From assembly GCA_016718655.1 (NCBI GenBank), contig JADKCV010000007.1:62001-126000 (forward strand): a stretch of DNA of 64,000 nt. Reading direction: 5' to 3'. The position numbers and the translations under genes were made by a program. This document shows, piece after piece, positions 8,830 to 17,200 of this stretch. Each line of letters begins with the position of its first letter. Positions within the stretch are counted from its first letter, which is position 1. This DNA comes from Flavobacteriales bacterium. Lineage in GTDB: Bacteria > Bacteroidota > Bacteroidia > Flavobacteriales_F > PHOS-HE28. The notes beneath the pieces were generated by a model, which saw only the letters and a list, made by a program, of their open reading frames with translations, was not told the DNA's origin and searched no databases.

Positions 8830-9252
8830 CTAGTTCGGTAATGGGCTGCCCACAGCTACCGCACAATCATGTCCGGGTTGGCCATGTGGTGGGTTCATGC
8901 CTGGTGCAGTGGTCGTTTGTTCACTGCCCAACGTGACCGGTGCGTCGGCGGTGTTGAACATGGGGCTGGTCTGTGGCACTCCTTCCATGCTCGCTTCAAC
9001 TGCAGGTGCGCTGGACAAGGAAGCCCCCACCGCGATCTCGCATCGGTGGCCGGGTTCGCCATGGGGTGGATTGGGGTCCGACACCGCAGCAGCACCCGGT
9101 TGGGTCTGCACGGCATCTGTTGAAATACCCGGCTGTACCACGGTCGTTGCGGCGTCGGAGGGTACTGTCGTATCAGGTGGGCCTTCAGAACCACCGCACG
9201 AGGACAAGGTTATCGAGATAGCGAGGATCGCGAGGTAGGAGGGAAGGTTCAT
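8830..9252 (-). CDS. Lipoprotein with duplicated PPHG-PGH-C motif
   Basis: A 140-residue lipoprotein. From the ATG at 9252 the signal is MNLPSYLAILAISITLSSC with a lipobox Cys, followed by a low-complexity Thr/Ala/Pro region. Two near-identical copies of a motif occur: NPPHGEPGHRCEIAVGASL and NPPHGQPGHDCAVAVGSPL. The motif occurs, usually near protein ends, in many small Bacteroidota envelope proteins as far as I recall, but its function is not known to me. The conserved His and Cys suggest metal or thiol chemistry (inference). It is divergent from the next gene across 190 bases. Confidence 0.7.
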   Translation of the reverse strand: MNLPSYLAILAISITLSSCGGSEGPPDTTVPSDAATTVVQPGISTDAVQTQPGAAAVSDPNPPHGEPGHRCEIAVGASLSSAPAVEASMEGVPQTSPMFNTADAPVTLGSEQTTTAPGMNPPHGQPGHDCAVAVGSPLPN

Positions 9253-9441
9253 GGTAAGAGGTGCTTTGCGAATGACCCGGACAGTCGGAACAAGGTAAGC
9301 ATCGGGACAGCGTTCGACCGGAACTCCATTCCTCGCCTTGCGGATGCCATGTGCGTCCATCCCTTCATTGACAACGCTCACTGTACATTGCTAGGCGTCC
9401 GACCCATCACACAGACCACAAGCCCAACCTTCCTTGTGACC

Positions 9442-10389
9442 ATGTTCCGCACACTCCTCGCAGCGCTCATTGCATGCAGCTGCAGCCTTTCAGCCCAGAC
9501 CACCTTCACCTCTTCAGGGACCTTCGTGGTCCCACCGGGTGTTGAGAACATGACCGTTGAACTGGTCGGACCGGGTGGGAACGGGGCTTCCAATGGCGGT
9601 GGCGGTGGTGGGGCCTTTGCGAGCGCCGTCTACGAGGTCATCCCGGGCACCAACTACTCCGTGGTCGTGGGCACTGGCGGAAGCGGCTTGGCCACGTCCA
9701 TCAGCGCTCTTGGTATCGCTGCCGGTGCCGGAGGCAATGCCACGACCACACCCAACCCGAACATCGGTGGTGGCGGTCAGGGTGGTGTGGCACAGGGAGG
9801 GGATGTGAACAGGAACGGTGGTACGGGCGGTGGAGGGTACTACACCTATTTCGGTGGCGGTGGTGGTGGGGCGGCAGGTCCTTCTGCGGCCGGCGGTGTT
9901 GGTGGTAACACCATTGTATGGAACGGTAGCAATTGCATTACACCCGGTGGTGCGGCAGGTATCGGTGGTGGTGCGCCCGCTGGTGATGGGGGTAAGGGCG
10001 CAGGCTTCACCGACGCGAACTGTACGGTGACCGACCCAGGCGCCAACGGGGGAGCGTATGGTGGCGGTGGAGGAGGTGGGAACGGCATCGGTTCGGCTTT
10101 CGGCATTGGTGGTGGCGGGTATTGCCGCATCACATGGAACACCTCAACAGGTGTCGATCAGCAGACCGTAGCGCCAATGCCTCGGCTTTTGCAGAACCCG
10201 ATCACGGATCGTATCGCCTTGCGACAGCCGCTCGGCACTGAACAGTACGCCTTGCTGGATGCCACCGGACGCACGATCTGGTCAGGTCAGCGCATTGATC
10301 TTCAGGATTTCTCGAACCTCCGGACGGGCGCTTACTTTCTGCGTGTTGCCGTCGGGGATAAAGTGTCCGTGCTGCGATTGGTGAAGTGA
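9442..10389 (+). CDS. Glycine-rich secreted protein with T9SS sorting domain
   Basis: A 315-residue protein from the ATG at 9442, with signal peptide MFRTLLAALIACSCSLSAQ. Residues ~35-225 are dominated by Gly-rich runs (GGGGGGAF, GGGGQGGVAQGG, FGGGGGGAAG and others) interleaved with short beta-strand-like segments, as in Gly-rich T9SS cell-surface proteins. The C-terminal ~80 residues (LLQNPITDRIALRQPLG ... VSVLRLVK) are a type A sorting domain. The four Cys residues in the repeat region could form disulfides. A structural or adhesin role is likely but not demonstrated. Confidence 0.8.
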   Translation: MFRTLLAALIACSCSLSAQTTFTSSGTFVVPPGVENMTVELVGPGGNGASNGGGGGGAFASAVYEVIPGTNYSVVVGTGGSGLATSISALGIAAGAGGNATTTPNPNIGGGGQGGVAQGGDVNRNGGTGGGGYYTYFGGGGGGAAGPSAAGGVGGNTIVWNGSNCITPGGAAGIGGGAPAGDGGKGAGFTDANCTVTDPGANGGAYGGGGGGGNGIGSAFGIGGGGYCRITWNTSTGVDQQTVAPMPRLLQNPITDRIALRQPLGTEQYALLDATGRTIWSGQRIDLQDFSNLRTGAYFLRVAVGDKVSVLRLVK

Positions 10390-10419
10390 GCGCACCATCC
10401 GCTCCTAGGACGTTTGGGT

Positions 10420-10596
10420 TTACGGGAGCTTCAGCCCCTTGGCCTTCATTTGCTCCAGGAGTTTGGCCGGTATTGGTCGACACACACAGTGCTTCACATG
10501 TTCCGAATGCCACTTAACCCGCTGCTCAAATGTTGCGTTGGGTGGCATGGGGTGCTTCAAGTGCCACGCCTTGTTAAGCTTCTCCAACAGCGTCAT
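10420..10596 (-). CDS. Small conserved protein, function unknown
   Basis: A 58-residue protein starting MTLLEKLNKAWHLKHPMP, with a WHSEHVKHCVCRPIP stretch near its end. The Trp-His and Cys-x-Cys pattern recalls a family of short Bacteroidota proteins of unknown role. The start ATG overlaps the stop of the upstream GNAT-DUF523 gene (ATGA at 10593-10596), so it is translationally coupled to it and forms the last cistron of the hipBA operon. Confidence 0.65.
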   Translation of the reverse strand: MTLLEKLNKAWHLKHPMPPNATFEQRVKWHSEHVKHCVCRPIPAKLLEQMKAKGLKLP

Positions 10597-11657
10597 TGCT
10601 GTTGTGCGAAGTACCCTTGATACCACTCCTTCTCCCAATGGTCGCGCTCGTCTTGCAGTACGGTCGTTCCTTCGATCAGGTCGCGCAGCATCCGCAGTGA
10701 GCGGTCATCCCGCTGCGAGATCACCGGGATGCCCGCACGTATCAGTGACGCCGCCGCTACTCCGGGCCCTTTCTGGTAGACCTTGTTCTCCGCGAACCGC
10801 GAACCGAGATAGGTCACAGTACTACCGCAGGCACCGCTGATGTCCATGAGGATCGCGAGTTCCACCTGTTCACGAAGCGCCCGATCCCGCATTTCATATG
10901 CCGCCTTCACCATGCCTTCGGTCCAGTCCGTACCGTCCTCCGCGAGTGATCGAGCCTTGCCATCGAGCACATCGAAGCCATTTCCACCGTGACTGTCAGG
11001 CGTCATGCGCGGTGTGCCGAAGGAGAAGTCCTCTGGACAGAACTTCACCAAGCGCACCTCGGGCCGTATCAGCCAGGAACGCAGAGATGTGTGATCTCCG
11101 TTCGTACTGCCATCCACGCCACAGCCGATACCGCCCAGGCAAGCGCTCATCATCACCACCAAAGGGCGCTCTGCAGTGGGGCGCGGGCGGTCAAAGAACG
11201 AAGCAGCGGGAAGGTGCTGTGGTCGGGCAGGCATTTGGTCTGGCTGGGTAAGCTCAAGGATCAACTCTTTGCCGTTGGATGCCAACCCGCGATCTGTATA
11301 GCCCGCGCGTCGATAGAAGCGCTCAGCGCGTGACGCCGGTCCTGTGCTAAGCCGCAGAAGGTCCTTCCTGGCGAAGTAGGCGGAGCACATCGCATCGTGC
11401 AACCTTCTCCCGATCCCCTTTCCCTCATGCTCCGGTGCAACGAACAGCGCCCACAAGTTCCGCTTCTCCATATCCACCATCACGAAGCCGGTGATCAGGC
11501 CGTCCACTTCGCAAACCCAGCTCATGGTATCGCGCGCCATGAAGGCGTGGTAGTCCTGCTCGGTCACCTTGGACGGGTCGCTGAGCCTGTTCTCCCGCAC
11601 ACGCAGGCGGATCACATGCGCAGCAGGAACATCCGAGGGCAGCATTTCGCGGATCAT
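10593..11657 (-). CDS. Fusion of GNAT acetyltransferase and DUF523/TudS-like domain
   Basis: A 354-residue two-domain protein. Residues ~1-140 form a GNAT N-acetyltransferase: WALFVAPEHEGKGIGRRLHD is the acetyl-CoA loop and FYRRAGYTDRG the typical C-terminal motif. Residues ~165-354 match DUF523, the family of the thiouracil desulfurase TudS: three Cys in the conserved places (MSACLGG, KFCPED, SGACGS) would hold an Fe-S cluster. A longer upstream reading overlaps hipA out of frame and was dropped; the ATG at 11657 lies 5 bases after the hipA stop. DUF523 proteins act on thiolated bases in the studied case; the substrates here are unknown. Confidence 0.82.
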   Translation of the reverse strand: MIREMLPSDVPAAHVIRLRVRENRLSDPSKVTEQDYHAFMARDTMSWVCEVDGLITGFVMVDMEKRNLWALFVAPEHEGKGIGRRLHDAMCSAYFARKDLLRLSTGPASRAERFYRRAGYTDRGLASNGKELILELTQPDQMPARPQHLPAASFFDRPRPTAERPLVVMMSACLGGIGCGVDGSTNGDHTSLRSWLIRPEVRLVKFCPEDFSFGTPRMTPDSHGGNGFDVLDGKARSLAEDGTDWTEGMVKAAYEMRDRALREQVELAILMDISGACGSTVTYLGSRFAENKVYQKGPGVAAASLIRAGIPVISQRDDRSLRMLRDLIEGTTVLQDERDHWEKEWYQGYFAQQQ

Positions 11658-11662
11658 CAGGC

Positions 11663-12976
11663 TTAAAGCTTGGTCAATAGCAACTTCCCGATCGCCTCCA
11701 CCTGCTTCACATCCACCTCCGCCTTCTTCGCGAACGTCTTCCACTTCTTCACGCCCGCCACCACCTCGTCGATGATCGCATCGGCCTTCTTGATGTTCAT
11801 CTCCTTCGCCACCGCCAGCAGATCCGCGCGGGTGATGTCCAGTCGCTTGCCGTTGATGCTCATTTGGTGCTGCTTCAGCCAAACGTTCTTCGGATCGTAC
11901 GCGAAGGTGATGTCGTAGGCCGGGCTCAGGTGCCACACGCCCTGCGGATCCATCAGGAACGACGTGTTCTTCGTGTGGTCGTCCAGGTTGCGGGCCACCA
12001 CGTTGAAACACATGCGACGGAACATCTCCACCGCATCGGGATAGGGTAGGCCCAACAGGCGCATCATCGCGAAGGCATCCTCGTAGCTGTAGCGCAACGG
12101 GTCGTTGAAATCGAGGTGGCCCAACCCGCAGAGCGTGGCCATGTGCAAGCGCACCTGCTCCCCGGTTTTAGCATGTTGCACCCGATCGAAACGCTGCGTC
12201 AGGAAGTGCGCACGACCGTGTTCCTCCAGCAGTGTGCTCGGCATCATGCTGATCCCGCTCGCCACCGCCATCAGGTGGTACGCGTACTCGATGCGGCCAT
12301 AGCCCTTCGGGTCGCCCAATGCCGTGTTCGTCACGCCATCGAACTTGATCAGGCAGTAGGTAAAACCTTCCAGCCCATCGATCTGCCCGCTGCGCACCTC
12401 GCCGGTCTTCGCGTTGTACGCCACGATCGCCTTCGCCCGCGCGCCACCGGCGCTCGTGCCCACTTGAATGATGTCCAGCAGTGCTTCCTGCTCGCCCTTC
12501 TTGCGGCTCGTCTTGAACGATTCCTTCTGCGTCATCACGTCGCGCGCCACACGCACCAGTTCATCGATCTGCAGTGCCTCGCTGCTCGCCTCCAGTTCAC
12601 CGTGACTGGGTTCAAACTCCAGCGCGCCCATGCCGCGATGCCCCAAGTAGCACAGCTTCTCCACGGGGTTCGCCGAGCCCGCATCGCGCTTCTGCCCGCG
12701 CAGCCATGCGTTCAGCAGCGTATCACCGAAACGGTCCGGCAGGCAATCGGCCAGCAGGCCCGGCAGCCCTTTGAAAGTCTCATCGCGCAAATTGCCGAAG
12801 CTGAACACCTCCTCGCCGCCGCGCGCCTTCGCCAGCGGCATCATCACCGGCGCCACATCCAGCCCGCTGCGCGTGAACGAGCGGTCGAACTGGAACGTGG
12901 CCCTGTGCAGTTGGTCGTCCCACACCACAAGGCCAACCGTCTTGCCCCACAACAACACTTTCGCGTGCGTTACCAT
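11663..12976 (-). CDS. hipA: HipA family Ser/Thr kinase toxin
   Basis: A 437-residue HipA-type kinase. The N-terminal HipA_N region is followed by the phosphate-binding GTSAGGARAKAIVAYN loop (family GxSxGGARPK), the LIKFDG strand with the ATP-binding Lys, the catalytic DDHTKNTSFL segment and the metal-binding LSPAYDITFAYD. All core kinase motifs are present. HipA toxins phosphorylate an aminoacyl-tRNA synthetase such as GltX and trigger growth arrest. The gene overlaps hipB by 7 bases, the usual antitoxin-first order, and is followed by the GNAT-DUF523 gene. Confidence 0.93.
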   Translation of the reverse strand: MVTHAKVLLWGKTVGLVVWDDQLHRATFQFDRSFTRSGLDVAPVMMPLAKARGGEEVFSFGNLRDETFKGLPGLLADCLPDRFGDTLLNAWLRGQKRDAGSANPVEKLCYLGHRGMGALEFEPSHGELEASSEALQIDELVRVARDVMTQKESFKTSRKKGEQEALLDIIQVGTSAGGARAKAIVAYNAKTGEVRSGQIDGLEGFTYCLIKFDGVTNTALGDPKGYGRIEYAYHLMAVASGISMMPSTLLEEHGRAHFLTQRFDRVQHAKTGEQVRLHMATLCGLGHLDFNDPLRYSYEDAFAMMRLLGLPYPDAVEMFRRMCFNVVARNLDDHTKNTSFLMDPQGVWHLSPAYDITFAYDPKNVWLKQHQMSINGKRLDITRADLLAVAKEMNIKKADAIIDEVVAGVKKWKTFAKKAEVDVKQVEAIGKLLLTKL

Positions 12977-13335
12977 GTGCTTTTGGGTTTAGGCGGAGCC
13001 ACATCCGGCTGCTTGCGCCCCGCGCGTTTGCGTTGCTTCTTCAGGTACTTCTCCTGCGCCTCCACCAGCATGTAGGGCGTGGGCTGCGGCTCCTGGTGGA
13101 AGGCATCCAGAAGCTCCAGGCGGTCCATGGCGCGCAGCACCTGCACCACGGTTTGCAACGTGGCGGCGCGACCGGCCTCCAGCTTCACCACGGTGGTGCG
13201 GTCCAGGCCCGCGCGCTCGGCCACCTCGGCCTGGCTCTGGTTGCGCTCCAGCCGCATGCGCCGCAGCTCTTTGCCCAGTTGCGCCACCACGGCGGCATCC
13301 TTCATGCCCTTCCAGTTGATGTTGCTTGCAGCCAT
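12970..13335 (-). CDS. hipB: HipB-like antitoxin with Xre-type HTH domain
   Basis: A 121-residue DNA-binding protein. Residues ~17-70 form a Cro/C1 helix-turn-helix (LGKELRRMRLERNQSQAEVA, then AGLDRTTVVKLEAG), followed by a basic C-terminal tail (KKQRKRAGRKQ). In HipBA systems HipB neutralises the kinase and represses the operon by binding upstream operators. Two matching palindrome-like repeats lie 80-140 bases upstream. The stop overlaps the hipA start. Confidence 0.9.
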   Translation of the reverse strand: MAASNINWKGMKDAAVVAQLGKELRRMRLERNQSQAEVAERAGLDRTTVVKLEAGRAATLQTVVQVLRAMDRLELLDAFHQEPQPTPYMLVEAQEKYLKKQRKRAGRKQPDVAPPKPKSTW

Positions 13336-13413
13336 CGTAAACGGTGTTTCAGTTCAATAACGCGGCTTTCACCCCACAAGTGTACGCATTTTCTCCGGTT
13401 CTGTTTCATCCAA

Positions 13414-13433
13414 ATGATGCCCATGAGCATCAT
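13414..13433. promoter_or_regulatory. Candidate HipB operator O1, near-perfect palindrome
   Basis: ATGATGCCCATGAGCATCAT holds a 7-base inverted repeat (ATGATGC/GCATCAT) around 6 bases. It lies 79 bases upstream of the hipB start and its 19-base core recurs 41 bases further away. Confidence 0.5.
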
Positions 13434-13455
13434 ATAGGCAACAAGTTGCTAACAG

Positions 13456-13474
13456 TGATGCCTGTGAGCAACAT
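13456..13474. promoter_or_regulatory. Candidate HipB operator O2, direct repeat of O1
   Basis: TGATGCCTGTGAGCAACAT matches the O1 core at 13415-13433 in 16 of 19 positions. The 41-base centre spacing is close to four helical turns, so two repressor dimers would lie on the same face of the DNA. Confidence 0.45.
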
Positions 13475-13675
13475 GAAATGCGGAAGTGTCACCCCGAGCG
13501 GAGTCGGATGGGCGTTCCGGCTCAAACTCGCCGTCGGGCCATTCGCTCCAAGTCCTACGCCGAAGACGGCTCCGGGCTTTCCGCTGCTGTCCCAAACCGC
13601 GGAACTGCGGCTACGTCCTCGAAGGGTCGAAGCCGGTGTTCGGTCGCCATCACAATTGCTGTCGATCGTCTCGCA
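13475..13675. other. Intergenic stretch
   Basis: No gene seen. The bases at 13489-13510 (TCACCCCGAGCGGAGTCGGA) resemble a dispersed intergenic repeat that I associate with Bacteroidota genomes. Confidence 0.3.
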
Positions 13676-14268
13676 TCATTTCGGCGGAGCATCCTTGATG
13701 ATCGAATCTACAAGCGCTTTACCGCTGTCACCTTCAGCACCTACAACATAGGCGCCACCATCCTCCATGTGCTCTCGAACACGTTCAAGCTCTTTCCGGA
13801 AGGACTTCTTTGCACGCTCTTGGAATGCGGCAGTATCCTCAGCGGTCATTGGCCTGCCGAACAGGTCAGTCCAGTCCTTCCATTCCGGCTCTGATCCAGC
13901 GCTGATGGCCCCGCTTCGATGCGTTTCCACAATGCCCACGTTGAACTCGTTGTCCAGAAAGACCTGGAGTAGCCTGAATAGGTTGTGGTGTCACCCGTCA
14001 CTGACCGCATTCGATGCGTGTGGCGTATTTCAAAGGTCTCGCTGTTCGGAACGGGCTCATCACCATTCAACGTACGACCCGTCGCATACTCATCAAAGGA
14101 GATCGCGGAATAGGATTCCGGGTACATCGCGTGTGTCGAAATCCATTGCATCACTGCTTCCTGACAATTCTCGAACTGCTCCTTCGCCTTGGCCGATTCT
14201 TCCGGTGAAAGGCGATGGCCACAGCCGACAATGAGAGACATGAGAAGAGCGGAACCAAGGAACTTCAT
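13676..14268 (-). pseudogene. Lipoprotein gene split by a frameshift
   Basis: Two overlapping minus-strand frames make one plausible protein of about 195 residues. The first gives a lipoprotein signal (MKFLGSALLMSLIVGCGHRL), then EQFENCQEAVMQWISTHAMY and ETFEIRHTHRMRSVTGDTTTY. Near 13980 the sense continues in another frame as FRLLQVFLDNEFNVGIVETH and on to VDSIIKDAPPK. The continuation in the first frame is Ser/Trp/Arg-rich and unlike a real protein. The start ATG overlaps the stop of the mutase gene (14265-14268), so the two are translationally coupled. Whether the shift is a mutation or a sequencing error is open. Function unknown. Confidence 0.65.
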
Positions 14269-17200
14269 CCGCGTGATTTTGACAACGCCTCAATGATCCC
14301 CCGCGCCGCCACCGGTATCCGCGTCCCCGGCCCGTACACATCAAAACACCCGGCCTGCTTCAGGAAATCGTAGTCGTTCGGCGGGATCACACCACCGGCC
14401 ACCACGAGGATGTCGGGGCGCTTGTAGGTCTCGCGCAGTTCCTTGATCACTTCGGGCACCAGGGTCTTGTGGCCACCGGCGAGGCTGCTGATGCCCAGCA
14501 CATGCACGTCGTTCTCGATGGCCTGCTTGGCCACTTCCTGCGGCGTCTGGAACAGCGGACCGATGTCCACGTCGAAGCCGATGTCGGCGAAGCTGGTGGC
14601 GATCACCTTGGCGCCGCGGTCGTGCCCGTCCTGGCCCATCTTGGCCACGAGGATGCGCGGGCGGCGGCCTTCGGCTTTCGCGAATTCATCGGCGAGGCGC
14701 ATGGCCTCCTTCATCTCGGGGTCCTGCATGCTTTCCGCTGAGTAAACACCGCTGATGCTGCGGATGGTGGCGCTGTAACGGCCGTAGGCTTTTTCGAGGG
14801 CGTCACTTATTTCACCCAAGGTGGCTCTATGTCTGGCTGCGGTTACCGCTAATGCGAGGAGGTTAGTTGTCGGTTGTTGGTTGTCAGGCTGGGTGGTAGC
14901 AGCATGCTGGTCCGTCTCGGTGGTCGGCAGCCCGACAACTGACAACTGCGAACTATTCTTCGCTGCCTTCGTCAACGCCTCCAACGCCTCCGCAACCGCC
15001 CCCTCATCCCGGCTCGCACGGATCTTCTTCAACCTGGCCACCTGCGACTCCCGCACCGCACTATTATCCACCTCCAACAACTCCATCTTCGTCTCGTCCT
15101 CCGTCACGAAGGCGTTCACGCCGATGATCTTGTCCTTGCCGGTGTCGATGCGGGCCTGGCGTTTCGCGGCGGCTTCCTCGATGCGCATCTTCGGCAGACC
15201 GGTCTCGATGGCCTTGCTCATGCCGCCGAGCTCCTCCACTTCCTTGATGCGCGCCCAGGCCTTGTGGACCAGTTCGTGCGTGAGGCTTTCCACGTAGTAG
15301 CTGCCGCCGAGCGGGTCGATCCACTTGGTGATGCCGCTGTTCTTCTGCAGGTAGAGCTGCGTGTCGCGCGCGATCTTGGCGCTGAAGTCGGTGGGCAGTG
15401 CGATGGCCTCGTCGAGCGAGTTGGTATGCAACGATTGTGTTCCGCCGAGCACGGCAGCAAGTGCCTCCACCGTGGTGCGCGCGATGTTGTTGAACGGATC
15501 CTGTGCGGTGAGGCTCCAGCCGCTGGTCTGGCAGTGCGTGCGCAGTGCGAGGCTCTTCGGGCTGGTAGCGCCGACCTCCTTCAGCATCTTCGCCCAGAGC
15601 AGGCGACCCGCCCGCAGCTTGGCCACTTCCATGAAGAGGTCCATGCCGATGCCCCAGAAGAAGCTGAGACGGTTGGCGAACTCATCCACCTGCATGCCAG
15701 CCGCGATGCCCGTGCGCACGTACTCGATGCCGTCCGCCAGTGTGTAAGCAAGCTCCAGATCCGCAGGCGCGCCGGCCTCGTGCATGTGGTAGCCGCTGAT
15801 GCTGATGCTGTTGAACTTGGGCATCTTCTTCGCGCAGTAGCTGAAGATGTCGCCAACGATGCGCATGCTGGGACCTGGCGGGTAGATGTAGGTGTTGCGC
15901 ACCATGAACTCCTTCAGGATGTCGTTCTGGATGGTGCCCTGCAACTGCTCCGCGCTTACGCCTTGTTCTTCCGCGGCCACGATGAAGAACGCCATGATGG
16001 GCAGCACGGCGCCGTTCATGGTCATGCTCACGCTCATCTTGTCCAGCGGTATACCGTCGAAGAGGATCTTCATGTCCTCCACGCTGCTGATGGCCACACC
16101 GGCCTTGCCCACGTCGCCCTTCACGCGCGGGTGATCGCTGTCGTAGCCGCGGTGCGTGGCCAGGTCGAAGGCGACGCTGAGGCCCATCTGCCCGGCGGCG
16201 AGGTTCCGGCGGTAGAAGGCGTTGCTCGCCTCGGCGGTACTGAAACCCGCGTACTGCCGGATCGTCCACGGACGGATGGCATACATGCTGCCATAGGGAC
16301 CGCGCAAGTAGGGGGGTAGACCTGCGGCGAAGTGCAGGTGCTCCATCCCCTCGAGGTCCACACGGGTGTAGAAGGACTTCAGGGGGATCTCTTCTCTGTT
16401 CGGAATGCCAGCATCCAGCGGCGAGCTACTAGCCTCTAGCCTATGCTCGGTAGGGCTAGAGGCTAGTGGCCTGAGGCTAGCGGCTATTGTGTTGGTGAGT
16501 TGTTCGACGGTGTATGAGCCACCGAGCGGATCGGCCACCCGGTCCAAGAAGCTCTCGTCGCGAAGGAGGTTGTGGATGTTACGTACCACTCGGCGTGCTA
16601 GCACCTCACCTTCGGGCAGGGCAGGAGCAGGGATCGTGAGCCCGTCGCAGCCGCCGGTGATGGCGCTGATGGCCTGGAGCGTAGCGCGGATCACGTTCTC
16701 GTGCGCCGAATTCGTTTCGGCAGGGTAGGATACGACGGCTTGTATCCACGTGGTTTGTGAGCAATCATGATGAGGCTTGAATTCGTCCACGACCGCTGCC
16801 CATGCCTCACGGAAAGCCCGGAGACTAGCAGCTTCGAGGAAGAGATCATCTCCCAAGTGCAGGCGGAACTGGATGCGGGCACTGGCCTCGTCGATGGTGA
16901 AGCCCTGTGCGAGGAGGGAGGTGAGGAGCGCCCGGCCTTGTTCCAGGTCCGCTGCAATGAATAGGCGCACCTTGGGATGCATGGCGAGGAGCAGGCGCAG
17001 GTCCGTCACTTCGGTTCCATGCGGAAGTCCCGCACATAGGCTCAGGTCGGAGGGAGCAACGGCCTGCCTTTCCGATTCGTCCAATGACCATTTCAGCGAA
17101 CCGATGCTGCCCTCCGCGAATTGGATGTCGATCGCACCGAAGAGCACGTCCTTGAGCGCGTTCACAGTACCTTCCACCGGTCCCTCAAGCCATACCCCAT

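Noticed and set aside
9580..10110. GGTGGC-rich DNA as a tandem repeat or CRISPR-like array
   Set aside because: It is the coding sequence of irregular Gly-rich segments of a T9SS protein; unit length varies and there are no spacers.
11658..12011. N-terminal extension of the GNAT-DUF523 protein into hipA
   Set aside because: The extra ~118 residues are Gly/Glu/Arg-rich shadow of hipA; the ATG at 11657 gives a clean GNAT start.
12116..13075. Plus-strand open frame opposite hipA
   Set aside because: Arg/Gln/His-rich shadow; hipA and hipB are clear on the minus strand.
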